Below are positions 29,775 through 40,470 of a stretch of 64,000 nt of DNA, piece after piece (the stretch's first letter is position 1; every line of letters begins with the position of its first letter). The position numbers and the translations under genes are program-made. This stretch comes from Symbiodinium natans. Its lineage: Eukaryota > Sar > Dinophyceae > Suessiales > Symbiodiniaceae. Location: the NCBI GenBank assembly GCA_905221605.1, contig CAJNDS010002704.1:186001-250000 (forward strand). Direction: 5' to 3'. A model generated the notes under the pieces. The model was not told where the DNA came from, made no database searches, and saw nothing but the letters and a program-made list of their open reading frames with translations.

Positions 29775-31555
29775 CGGAGGTCCGGCAGGAGCGGCAATCG
29801 CCGCAGCAACTCGGCCTCGGCGCGCAGGCGCTCTTCGGCCTGGGACGCAACGAAGTCCGGGTGGCCGATCGGGACGCCGAGTGCGACGAACCCACGCTGT
29901 TCGGGCGGCAAATCACCCCGCCAGACGTCCGGGCCTAAGGCGGCAACGTCCGGCGGCGCTGCGCCTCCCTGAGCGTTGTATATTTGTGTCTTGCCGAGGT
30001 TGGCTGCGACGCCCGCGCCGCGCTCAACCTCACCTGCAACGACACCTCCCAGGTGCCCAGATCGCTCCGGCGTAGTCACGACGTAAAGATCGTCGAGAAA
30101 CGCCAACAGGCGCTCGCCCTGTGCGAGGCGAGCAGCCGCAGCCACGAGCGACTCGTGCTGGCCTAACGCATACAGGCCTGGCGCGAGGGGATCTCCCTGC
30201 TCAATCCCCTCCGCTTGGGAGATTTCGTGGAGGGTCCCCTCATCGTCCCACCACAGAAAAGTGGACGTGCGTGCATAAATGGCTCGGGCGAAGGGCAAAA
30301 GTGCCGGCACCACCTCGCTGAGCTTTGATAGGATTGCCGCCCGGCTGATAGTATCATACGCACTCCTGCCGTCGAGGGAGACGACGGTCGCCCGCGGGTC
30401 GAACTCCACCGCAGAGCGCAGCATGGCAGCCAGGCTATCCGTGCCTGCACGGGTCCGCAACGCGAACTGAAACGGGCGCGTTGCTTCGTCGAGCTCCCCG
30501 GCATACGCGCGCGCCAAAGCACGAGAGACGAGGCGACGGAAGACATCTCCGGTGGCAATGCCTCTGACCCCTCCCTGTGGCTTGCGAAGGGCGGTGAGGC
30601 GCGACAAGGCCAGGGCGTCCAACGCAACCGGAGGAGCCTGCGCGCGAGCTGCGACATTGACCACGAATGTGAAGGCCTCTAAGGCACCCTCATCGTCGAG
30701 GAGCAACTTGTAGAACTCGACAGTGGCGCCCGACAGGCCAGCAGCTGACCCGCGCTTGGAGGTGCGAAGCGCGTCGGCGACTTGTTGCTTGGAGAGCGCG
30801 ACCTCCTCCGCAGGGTGATGGTTCATCACGTGCTGCGGGACCGGTCGCAGCGGCTGCGGCGGCCGTCTGGAAGGGTCGGTGAGTGCTCGGAGCGTGGCTT
30901 CGTCCCCGGGCGCCAACGCGGCCGCAGTGAGGACCTGGCGCGCTCGGGAGAGCTCCCCTCGCCGGACCCGGGCACAGGCCGCAGCTGCGCGAGCCTCCGA
31001 GGCATCCGGGGTTGTGGGCTGCCGCGTGCGGGAGGGCACTGCGCCGAGCTGGCCATGCAGGCTGTCCCAACGACCTTCCCGAAAGAGTTGCACCCGGCGG
31101 AGTAGAACGGCCCGACCTTCTCCACCCGTCTCGACGCAACGGGCAAGGAGCAAGCGCGGCAAAAGCAAGAAGAGCTTCCACGCCCGCACACACGCGACGT
31201 CGTCGCGGCCCTCATGCGCCACCCGAATCGCCTGAAGCGCGGAAACAAGCGCATGGCGGACTCCCGCGGCGAGAAAACGGGGCACGGTGTGCAGGGTGGG
31301 CACTTGGCGACGGAGCTCAGCGAGGAGATCAAGGCCGTCAAGCCACTGCCAAGCAGCGCGAGGGAAGTCGGGAAGGGAAACCGGCTGTCGATCCGGCACC
31401 TGGGCGTGGTCTGGAACCGGGGCCGCAGCAGTATCGCTGCCCGACGAATCATGGTCACGCTGACGCGCCCCAGAAGCCGGCGGAACGCCACGGCCCCGCC
31501 CACGGCGGCGTCCCCGCCCGCCGCGACTCTGCTCGACCAGCGTATTCTCCCGCAT
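29775..31555 (-). CDS. E4 reverse transcriptase frame (N-terminal part)
   Basis: The frame starts MRENTLVEQSRGG. Residues 60-240 carry the linker (AAWQWLDGLDLLAEL, AWKLFLLLPRLLLARC, GELSRARQVLTAA). The RT follows: KRGSAAGLSGATVEFYKLLL near 270-285, GGVRGIATGDVFRRLVSRA near 330, VVSLDGRSAYDTISRA near 392, EGIEQGDPLAPGLYALGQ near 450 and LLAFLDDLYVVTT near 485. The SLDG and LDD aspartates of RT catalysis are present. Homology leaves this frame at about 29775 (LLPDLR), although the frame runs on to 29690. Confidence 0.8.
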
Positions 31556-31930
31556 TTGTCCGGATAGCTGTTTCCCTTGTACTATGACTGAGGATTCTGT
31601 TTGACCCAGTGTGTTCTCCCATGATCGTCATGAAAGCAGAGTCGCCCGTCTATACATTGGGACTTTGCTCGATGCAGAGAGTTCTCCTGCGTTTGTGATG
31701 ATATCTGAGTCGCTTGTGCATTTTAGAAGATTCTGCTCGATCCGACGCATTCTCTCGCGTTTGTCAAGATAGCTGAGTCCCTTGTGCTATGATTGAAGAT
31801 TCTGCTTGACCCAGCGCATTCTCCCGCGTCTGTCATGATAGCTGAGTCACCTGTCCTACGTGTTAGGGCCCTGCTCGATCCAGTGCGTTCTCTCGCGTTT
31901 CTCATGATAACTGCGTCACGTGTGCCATAT
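31530..31930 (-). repeat. About 67-bp minisatellite at the 5' end of E4
   Basis: About six units of 65-69 bp built on cgcattctcccgcgtttgtc and atgatagctgagtc. Because units are near multiples of three they encode a repeated peptide on the minus strand (NARECVGSSRIF, NHSTRDSAILT). The first unit overlaps the start of the E4 reading frame. No known function. Confidence 0.75.
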
Positions 31931-31998
31931 TTGCGCAGCGTGCTACGTCACAAACCCGCTTACCCCCAATGAACGCTGGACGGTAACGCCTTCCATGT
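31931..31998. other. Short spacer with a CCCCAATGAACGC motif
   Basis: The 13-mer described at 27622 recurs at 31964-31976, next to the tail of E5. A partial copy (ccccaatga) follows at about 32008. Confidence 0.6.
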
Positions 31999-33310
31999 TT
32001 TTTTCTCCCCAATGATTTGCATCAAAAACAATGACCGGTTTAGACTTCCACGGTATACAATAGGGTGAACTCCGGCAGGGTGGGACGCGTGGTGAGAACG
32101 CGCGCAGCGTGAGGTCCGGCCTGCGAATCCAGCAGGGCGGCCGAGGCAGGATCGGCCTCCCGCAGGAAAGCCCTATGGCAAAAGTCGTCGACTGCTTGGG
32201 ACGCCGGGCGCTGCCACCCGCAAGTGAGGTCAAGGGAAGGGTCGTCTTCGGGGAGGGCTTGCACTTGAGCACGCAGCAACTCCGCCCAGGCAGGGGGCTC
32301 GAAGCCAACGGCAAAGAGCGAGTCCCGGGCATCTCGCGCGCGCTGATTGCAGGGCCGGCGGGAGTGGCCGGTCAGACGCGAGGGAGCCGGCAACCTCACG
32401 TGCAAAGTCGGGGTCGCGCCGGGCGATGGCATGCAAGGCGTCCGCCCACGAAGCCCAGTAGGCAGCTCGCGCATGGCGTGTCGCGCTGCGCAAGCCAAGG
32501 CCGCCGTGCCGCAATGCCAGCTGCGCGCGCGCCTGAGCAGGTTCAGGCAGCTGCGACGCCTCATCGGCAAACAGGAGCGCGGAAAGGCAGCGGAGGACTG
32601 CGCCATCATGGCCTGCCGCGTAGCCGCGTGTGCTTTCTAGCGGGAGGGTGCGGAGGGCATATTGCGCACGCGGCGCTGCGCAACAGGAGAGCAACAGCCA
32701 TGCTACTTGGGAGTCATGGAGGGCGGGGAGGTTGTCGAGGAGGCCGCCCTCGCGGGCAAGGGCGGCACGCAGGTGGGCCTCGACGAACTCCGGAGTGCCA
32801 AGAGGAACACCAAGGGCAACAACACCACCCTCTGCCACGGGAGTTTCTTGGCCACCAACCCAGATCGGGGAGTCAGGGGCAAGGGCAAGCACACGTGGTG
32901 GACTGGTGGGAGAGTGCCAGCGGAGTTCCAAACCTTTGTTTTAGCAGCCTTGAGGCGGAGGCGCGCGTTCCGGCGATCTCCAGCACGGCACGATCCTATG
33001 CCCGGGACTGGCTGACGTGGGGTGGCCACCGGCGACGCGTATGGCGTATCCTCGTCCAGCATGTCGGAAATTGTCCCGGCAGGCGAGGACGGCCCGTCTG
33101 GCAGCAACCTCATGTGGGCAAGTGCGTGCACGGCGCGGGCGCGTTGGCCGCGGAGGTCGGCGCTGGGGCGACGGGGCGCGGTTGGCATGTTGGTGGTTCG
33201 CTCGCAAGGCGGGCCTGGGTTCGATGCTTCGCCTACACGTGCGGGTCATGTCCCTCGCCTGTGCGCCTGGAACCCGTCGATGCTCGCTTGCGGTTGCGCG
33301 ATCCGTGAGA
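31999..33310 (-). mobile_element. R2-like retroelement E5, fragment of a diverged subfamily
   Basis: The minus strand carries LRLKAAKTKVWNSAG, VVALGVPLGTPEFVEAHL, CCAAPRAQYALRTLPL, LALRHGGLGLRSATRHARAA and, in another frame, CGWQRPASQAVDDFCHRAF and SQAGPHAARVL. These are RT thumb and post-RT blocks of the family. The finger and endonuclease parts are missing. A T7 run at 31999-32005 marks the tail. The KTKVWN block, in place of the GKTRVY or GKTQIY of the other copies, suggests a separate subfamily. The right edge is uncertain; GC-rich sequence up to 33735 may belong to it. Confidence 0.65.
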
Positions 33311-33736
33311 AGCTGTTTTAGCTGTGCCGCAAAACCTGGTCCGTCAGGCGGCGCTCAGCGACAGTCCACGCGCGTCGGTGTGCAGGCGGCGTCTTCCCCG
33401 CACGCGTCCCTCGCCCGCCGCAACGCGGGCGGCCTGCAACGCCAGGATGGTCGGCGACCCGACCAGCGGCTACGCTTGCGAGCTAGACTAGACTGGTGTC
33501 ACGGTCGGTGGGCGTCGCGGCGAGTGCGGCGCGCGGTAGGCTTGGGCGCACGGTTTCGCGGGAGAGCTAGAAAATTGGCTGCATGGGGCGCTGGCGCCTC
33601 GTGCAACACCCTGCTCAAGAGCTCGGTAGGGGATTGGCCGGTTTGGTCCGACAAGTCCCGACTCAACAGGACCTGCCACTCTCAGGCGATGAGCTGTCCA
33701 ACGACGTGCCCCACCCGTTTGAGAGTCTGTCTTCAC

Positions 33737-35345
33737 ATGATTTTTTTCCCCTCCGCACCTTTTTGCGTCCGCAGAAAGCGTCCCGAGTCCCAACGACGCC
33801 AGCTACGAGCACGTCACTCAACGGGAGCGTGTCTGGGGCTCCAGGCAGCGGCGCCATGGACCACACGCCAAGCGGCGACGGTCATCTGCACGAACGTGCG
33901 CAAGTGTGGCGCGCGACAACCACTGCTACGGGACGACCCGACCCTCAAGACCGACTGCCTCACGAGCGACCTGGGTCCACGCCCTCTCCACGACGAACCC
34001 GCGTCGAGGCCGTGAGGGGGCAGGCGAGGTGGTGGTCTCCATACGCATTCGCCCTCGCACCCACAACCATATCGGCCTTCCGCTCCACAGCGCAGGTCCG
34101 TGAGGGGCAGGGCAAGCGAAGGCGGCGCCGTATTGCGACGTGCATGAAGTCCGGTGCGAGGGTGGACGCCGCATCCGAAGGTATCGCGGCCAGCCACATA
34201 CCAGCATGCGGACCGGATTAAGAGTGGAGGAGGGTTCAAGCGGCAGGAGCCAAGGCCGGAAGCAACGTGCGTTCTCGAAAGGAAGTGCGACGTGCAAGAA
34301 CGGCATGTCGCTGCCAACCAGGGTTTCCGAGGCCGAGTTCGCCCTCAGCCGCTGGGGCGTCAGCGTCTCGGGCGCAAGATTCCCAGCCCTCCGCAGGAAG
34401 CTAGCGTGCCGCCTCCGCAGCTCCCAGGCTCGGCGGCCAGAAAGCAACCCTGCGAGCAGCCGCCCAGGCGTCCCCTTCGCCGGGTCCCTGGTCGCCCAGC
34501 AGAACGACGGCCCAGACCGCATCGTCCGATGCTGGGCGCGGGGAGCCTCTCAGAAAGCGAGCAAGAGCCAGGCGCTCTGGAGGTCGGGGAGGCGCTCTAG
34601 TTTCCGGAGCAAGTCGTCCTGGGCAGCAAGGCGTTCAGCGGCCTGGGCGGCGACGAAGACCGATAGGCACTCCCAGGGCGACGAAGCCACGCTGCGCTGG
34701 GGGCAGGTTGCCACACCAAACGTCCCGGCCCAAGTCGTCGATGCCGGGCGGGGCGTCCCCGCCTGCCGCGTTGTAGACTCGCGTCTTGCCCAAGTTTGCC
34801 TCGACCCCCGCGCCTCACTCGACCTCACCGGTAACATCACGCAGGAGCGGTGCTGCGCGGTCCGGCCCAGTGACGACGTAGAGGTCGTCCAAGAAAGTGA
34901 CGAGGCGCTCCGTGGGCTGCAGGGCAGCACTCGCCGCCACCGGCGAATCGTGCTTGGCCAAGGGCGTAAAACCCTGGCGCCAGGGGGTCGCCCTGCTCGA
35001 CGCCATCAGCTTGCGCGATCTCGTGCACCCGCCCTTCGTCGTCGGACCACAGGTATGCGGAGGTACGCGCGTACATGGCGCGGGCGAAAGGCACGAGCGC
35101 CGGGACTGTGCCACGCAGTTTGGCAAGCATGGTCGCGCGGCTGATGGTGTTGGCGCACACCGACGACGAGAAACCGCGGCACAGGAGCTCAACAGTTCGG
35201 GCCCGGCTTTGACCGGGCCACGAGCCCCCACCAGTTCGCTCTCTCCACCAGCGGCGATGAAGGCGGCGACACAAGAGCCACCGCTGGACTGGGTGCTGGA
35301 GCTTGCCGCGAGGCCCAGCATGCTGCCGCTGAGGCCGTGGGCCTA
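33737..35345 (-). mobile_element. R2-like retroelement E6, 5'-truncated and broken
   Basis: On the minus strand the copy starts in the RT (about 35345; CTRVPPHTCG is a frame-shifted RT stretch), shows TERLVTFLDDLYVVTGP near 34880, and then post-RT blocks in several frames. RRGFVVERAWTQVAREAVGLEGRVV lies at about 33930-34000. The tail pattern (T7, then ccgcacctttttgcgtccgc) lies at 33737-33765. Many frameshifts; no intact domain. Confidence 0.7.
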
Positions 35346-35382
35346 GCTGACGGTGAACTCAGCATTGGCAGGTGCAACAAAA

Positions 35383-35420
35383 AACACGAGAAAAAAAAAA
35401 AAAAAAACAAAAAAAAATGT
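35383..35420 (+). repeat. A17-C-A9 tract followed by TGTAC
   Basis: The same arrangement (A-run, C, A-run, TGTAC) follows the U2-like sequence at 20720-20743. Here it borders the truncated end of E6. It may be the end of a small retroposed RNA, but no head sequence is recognisable. Confidence 0.4.
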
Positions 35421-35749
35421 ACGGCTGGGCAAGCCGTGATGGTGATTGACAAGCCTCGATACCAGGTTTTCAAAGAAATGAATATGGCGTGGCGACAGGT
35501 GCTCACGAGTAGGGCCTGCTGAACATTTACTTGTGCAGCGGCGCCTTCCTGTGTCAGGTAGTAAACAACCGTCTTCGGTCAGTGTATACACTACACAAGT
35601 GGGTGGCTTGGTACTTCGACCAACAACAAAGACAACAGCGACTGCTGATCAAATATTCACGACATCAGCTAAATCGATGGCGAAGCCGTAGCCATCGGGC
35701 TGGACGACTTGGTGCCAAATCCAGACAAGATGCACGTAAGCATTGTTAC
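35421..35749. other. Stretch without an assigned gene
   Basis: No domain, repeat or RNA gene recognised on either strand. Confidence 0.3.
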
Positions 35750-36075
35750 CCGCGCCCGTGCACGCGCACGTGCCTGCGCACGCGCACGTGCACTCGCGCC
35801 CGCTCACGCGCACGTGCACGCGCACGCACACGCGCACACGCGACCGCGACTGCGACCGTGCACGCACACGCGCACGCGCACGCACGCAAGCGTGCACGCG
35901 CACGCACGCAAGCGTGCACGCGCCACGCGCGCACGCGAGCACGCGCGCGCCGCGCGCGCGGACACGCGAGCCGGCGCACACGCGCACGCGGCACGCGCAC
36001 GCGGCACGCGCACGCGCACGAACACGCGCACGAACACGCGCACGCACGCAACGCACCCACGCGCACGCGCACGGG
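35750..36075. repeat. Alternating purine-pyrimidine tract (CG/CA rich)
   Basis: About 325 bp of almost perfect alternation of C or T with G or A (cgcacgcgcacgtgc and variants), interrupted only by short breaks. It yields long open frames of Arg/Ala/His (plus) and Val/Arg/Ala/Cys (minus), which are artefacts. Such tracts are strong Z-DNA formers. Confidence 0.9.
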
Positions 36076-37760
36076 AGCTTTCATGCATGCGCAACAAGAA
36101 CCCATGCTGATGAGCGCCCCGAGTTCAGCCGGGTGCGCGTGGTCGGGTTGAGGACAAGATTCTCAACTCGTTTCTCGCGCTTCACTAACCGCAAGCTTGG
36201 TTTATGTGAAGATGCCTTTGCAAAGGGCTCGCGAGTCGTGCAAGACATTCAATCGCTCGTATAAGGGACATACAGCATCGCACTCAGATCCTGTGTTTCC
36301 TTCACCTCACCTTTGGCTGGCACGGTCGTATCGACGCGTCCAGACGCGTGTCTGAGCAGCTTCCATGCCGGCTGCGCGACAGACAAATCACTCCACTGTA
36401 GCCAAAATAAACTCGCACGTTCCTGCTTCAAGCCTCTTGCGCCTTTGGCAGGATATTCATAAATGCTCCAACAGCATGTTTAATGCAGGAACTGCGCTCC
36501 TAATGTCACCTCGCATTACGATGCAACACAACAGGTACCCACGCAGCCTTGCAGGGTACAAAGCGGCGAGAGGTTGTTGGAGATAGTGGCACTTTGGCAG
36601 AGGTTTGGGTCCAGACTTTGGCTCCAGATCTCAAGGATCACGCTTTTGATTTGGAAGCTCAACACTATTTTCGTGTCTGGATTCGTAAGTTCCCAGAATT
36701 TCCGGCTGTCCAGTTTTGGAGTCTGCAGGCTGCAATTCCAGATTCCGAAACATCCCAAGTATCGCGCCAAGGGATGCTTCCCAAAATAAGCTGCCGTGCC
36801 TCTGACCTCGTCGCGCCAGCCCAGTCCGGGTCAAGGCGCAGGCATGCACCGAGTTTCGCCGACAATTCCCATGCCATGCATGTTTGCTGCTGTATACGCG
36901 GTGTTGGCGGACTTGGAATACCAGTATACCCTCTTTCCAATGTGGGTGGCCTGAGCACTTCACCCTGCGCACGCCGCCAACCAGGCGTCACAACGTGATG
37001 TGCAGGCATCACGGTTTCGAAGCCCCAACGGGCTTGCTTGGTCTTGAACAAGCAGTAGGGACGGGTCTGGCCGAAGTTGACACACTTGGACACAGGCACA
37101 GCTTTGACTTGAGTTTTTTTTCAACCTTTTGGACTTTGCTGCTGTTACCTTCGAAGAAGGACGCGATGCGGCCAGCTCAGCCTTCCCCACTTAAATGCTG
37201 CGGCATGGGGCTGCGCGGCGCCGAAAACCCTGAGCAAGCGCACAAAAATTGTCCTGGCACGTCGGGCGTCGTTGGGCCGCTGGAGATGGCAGTGAAGGCT
37301 TGCCAAGCGAAGGGGCGGCGACGTGCGCAACTTTAAATAGCGGCGGCGTCCTCATAAAAGCGGGAAATCGTATAGCTTGCTCGAGTCTATGTGCACCGTG
37401 AACGTCGGTGAGCCGGTGTTTCAGTTTTTCCTTTTGGTGTGGATCAGCCGATGGATGTTGTTGCCCGAGAGTGTTGACGGAGAAAAGCACGGCGCCTCAC
37501 CCTGCAGTAACAGTGGGGTCATGGAGCACAAAACTTGAAGTCAGGCAAAACTTGATGTTGAATGTGCGGATGAACGAGACCACCCTTGTAATGGCAACTT
37601 TCCTGTGTCGGGTTTGGCATAGACAGCTGCCATGCCACATGACAACACATCGGACATGAGTTGTTTCAATATTTGACAGGGTTGTTTAAATCAATTTGCT
37701 GAAACACAGTCACGTCTGTTAAGGGCCAGTCTTACCAGGCAGCCGTCAAAAGGCTTCCGG
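36076..37760. other. Stretch without an assigned gene
   Basis: Several open frames under 150 codons exist on both strands, but none shows a recognisable domain or convincing splice structure. Confidence 0.3.
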
Positions 37761-37907
37761 CAGAAATCATGGCGAAGACTACCAGAACTATCTACCAGCA
37801 ACTGCTAGGCAACCTGGCCAAACCCTCCAGCCATTTGTTTTTGCATGCAGAGCCAATGGTCGCGGTCCGTGGCATCGGCCCCCTGTCAGCTCACGGCTCA
37901 CGGCTTT

Positions 37908-38345
37908 GGCTTCTTTGGTTTCGCAGGCCCGGCGGGGCCAGCCCTCAGCTCCATCTGCAAAGCTTGGCTAGCAAAGCGCATGCATCTGATACATACTGCT
38001 GCCATGGCGCAATGCATGCAGAACTGCAGAATTGGACATTGCAGCAATCTCGCCGTGACGTCATGACGTATCGTGCGGCTCAGTCCAAGGCATGGGTTTG
38101 GAAGGGCCAATCTTGTCAGCCTGGACACAGGGGCACGAACGCTCTGCAACCGACTTGTACCAAACTTCTCCCACCTTCCTTTTCTCCGGCGCCGGGCCAG
38201 TGGGCCCCGCAGGGCCAGCACTAGGGCCGGCTGGGCCTCGGACTCGACGACTTTCGGTTACAGTGAATCAACCTGACATGCGAAACAGCCCCACCACGCC
38301 TCTAGGTGGTCCAGCTGGGCCGACAGGCCCCCTGGGTCCAACCTC
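37908..38345 (+). CDS. Possible collagen-like mini-exons
   Basis: Three short plus-strand stretches encode Gly-x-y runs: AGPAGPALS (about 37925), GPVGPAGPALGPAGP (about 38197-38240, after an AG) and GGPAGPTGPLGP (about 38308-38343, after an AG and before GT). A fourth, LGPTPGPTGPD, lies near 40500. GC-rich repeats could also produce them. No signal peptide or other domain is seen, and the strand would be opposite to every other gene here. Confidence 0.25.
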
Positions 38346-38402
38346 AGACAGCGAGTCAGAGAAACTCGGAGACACCTCTGGATACCTCTGGAAAACAAGA
38401 TG

Positions 38403-38430
38403 GTGGTTTACGAAAATAGGGGACCCCTGA
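38403..38430. mobile_element. Half copy of the MITE-like element
   Basis: The terminus ggtttacgaaaataggggac matches the inner side of the element's end at 60640-60655. The rest is missing. Confidence 0.4.
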
Positions 38431-38619
38431 TTTAATCCGCCGACCCCAGCGGTAGCAGGGCGGCGTCAGTGAAGACCCCCCACCGCCCTCACCGCCCTCA
38501 CCCGCTCTCACAGCATGCTGCTCATGACACCTTGAATTGGAGTGTTTTTGCATTGTTTGGCTTCAGTGCATGCCCAAACCCCGCCACCCATCGCCCTCAC
38601 CCATGACGCCTTGAATTGG

Positions 38620-39780
38620 ACCTTTGACCCCCCCCCCCAAACATCCATTCAGGTGGTTTAAAGGGTGCAGTGCGCCATCCCCCCCCCACCCCCCCCACCC
38701 CCCCCACCCCCCACCCCCCGCCACCCCCCCCCACCCCCCCCCACCCCCCCCCCACCCCCCCCCACCCCCCCCCCACCCCCCCACCCCCCCCACCCCCCAC
38801 CCCCCCACCCTGCCCTACTCCCCCTGCGAATCTCTAGTGTTTTTAAAGGCCGCCCTGACCGCCCTCACCGCTCTCACCGCCCTCCCCCCCCCCCCCCCCC
38901 CCACCCCCCCCGCCATCCCCCCCCACCCCCACCCCACCCCCCCACCCCCCCCCCCCCACCCCCCCCCCCCCCCCACCCCCCCCCACCCCCCCCCCACCCC
39001 CCCCCCCCACCCCCCCCACCCGGTAGGGCCCTCGCCCTCCCTGCTCCGCCCCTGACCAATCTCTAGTTGAAAGATTCCAGTCCATGCCCGCCCTGACCGC
39101 CCTCACCGCTCTCACCGCTCTCATCACTCCCCCTCCCTATGCCCCCCAGTCCACCCCTCCCTGACACCAACCCTTTGCCCTCAACCCCCCATGCGCCGCG
39201 ACTCTGATCCCTTCCCTCCTAGGCCCCTACCCCCTACTCCGCCCCTGACAAATCTCTAGTTTGAGGGATTCCAATCCACGCCCGCCCTAACCGCCTCCCC
39301 GCTCTCATCACTCCCCTGCCTTCCGCCCCCAACTCCACCAACCCTCGACCGTCACCTCCCCTGCTCCACCCTGCCTTCCGCCCCAACCCTCTCACCAGGG
39401 CTGGTCAAATGAGTCAGGCCCCCCTTTCCGCCACCCTCTCCCACTCCCACTCCCAAACCCTCCCACCAACCCTCCCCAGCCCTCATCATTACCCCCTCTC
39501 ACCATCGTGCACCATCCGACCGCCCCCCCGCTCTCACCGCTCTCATCGCTTCTTCATCTCTATGCCCCCCAGTCCACCCCTGCCTTCCGCCCCCAACTCC
39601 CTAATCCGACACCAACCCTCTACCGTCACCCCCCACACCCCCCACCCCCGCCGCCCCCCTTTCCACCCCCACCCACCCCCACCCCCCCCGCCCCCGCCCC
39701 CCCCGCCTGCCCGCGCTCCACCCTGCCTTCCGCCCCAATGCGACTGTCTTGGGTCTGGGGTCGGCGGCACTGGCGGTAGC
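38620..39780. repeat. C-rich tandem repeat region
   Basis: Runs of C6-C16 are broken by single A, forming (C6-8 A)n at 38675-38810 and 38880-39025. Around them lies a 195-220 bp unit seen about three times (near 38827, 39055 and 39246). Each unit has aatctctagt, a ccgccctgaccgccctcacc block and C-runs. The complementary strand is G-rich enough for quadruplexes. All open frames here are low-complexity Pro/His or Gly/Trp and are not genes. Confidence 0.85.
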
Positions 39781-39939
39781 CATTAAATCGGGCAGCGCGA
39801 GGTCCCCAAAGGACCGAGCAAATGCGGACCTTTTAGCCCGGGTCGTCCCGGGAATAGCCTTGCTGGCCTCTGGCCTTCTGCGAAGCAGAATTAGGCCGGA
39901 CGCCAGTGCCGCCGACCCCCGCGTGCCGCCGGTGAACGG

Positions 39940-40325
39940 TTTTTTTTTCGTGGTTTTTTGCGTCGCCACGGAGGCCCCCAGAGGGCGCGCATCATGAGCA
40001 TCAGCGGGTCCAGCCCGGGACCCCCAGGCGCGCATCAGGAGCATCAGCGGCTCCCGGGGCGGGACCCCGGGGGCGCATCAGGAGCATGATGCCCCCCAAA
40101 GGGCGGGCATAAGCGACGTGTCTAAGCCCGGGGCTAGGAAAAAGAGAGTTTAGGGGCCTTATAAAGTGCTTAGAAACTTTAAGGGAGTCTAGGAGCCTCA
40201 AACGCTTAGAGATTTGAAGGGAGTTTAGGGGCCTGAAAATGCTTGGAAACTTTGAGGGGGTTGAGGAGCCTCAAACGCTTAGAGATTTTAAGGGAGTTTA
40301 GGGGCCTCAAAATGCTTAGAAACTG
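39940..40325. repeat. Two small tandem repeats
   Basis: At 39988-40092 the block gcgcatcaggagcatcagcg occurs three times with small changes. At 40143-40325 a unit of about 52 bp (cttagaaactttaagggag, then taggagcctcaaacg or taggggcctcaaaatg) is repeated three to four times. A T9-cg-T6 tract at 39940-39960 resembles the 3' tail of the R2-like family. Confidence 0.65.
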
Positions 40326-40393
40326 CTCGCCCCGCGCTTCTGCCTGCGCTGCCCGCCCATGGGCGCAGCCCCTTAAAATAAATAAAACAAAAT

Positions 40394-40470
40394 GTAGGAT
40401 TCCCTTATAATAAGGACCGCAATTAATCAATAAGGACTCCAATAGGGTACCCCTACTATCATAAACCCCC
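40394..40470. mobile_element. MITE-like inverted-repeat element, copy 2
   Basis: Contains AGGATTCCCTTATAA, AATAAGGACC and GGGTACCCC and ends ATCATAAACCCCC, shared with copies 1, 3 and 4. The left terminus is lost. Confidence 0.55.

Larger units (their letters stand above)
28287..31555 (-). mobile_element. R2-like non-LTR retroelement E4, nearly intact reading frame
   Basis: The best preserved protein of the family: two long frames with one break, then a poly(A) tail (T-run 28287-28302). It lacks the RING and zinc ribbon region, and instead its 5' end runs into a minisatellite (31530-31930). The 5' truncation or replacement and the frameshift make present activity unlikely, but the few breaks suggest a young copy. 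Confidence 0.8.

Noticed and set aside
35750-36075. CRISPR-like or regularly spaced repeat
   Set aside because: No constant repeat with unique spacers; it is a continuous simple sequence.
35649-36264. Open frames rich in Arg/Ala/His and Val/Arg/Cys
   Set aside because: They are by-products of the alternating CG/CA tract.
38563-39127. Pro/His-rich and Gly/Trp-rich open frames
   Set aside because: By-products of C-run tandem repeats, with no other coding sign.
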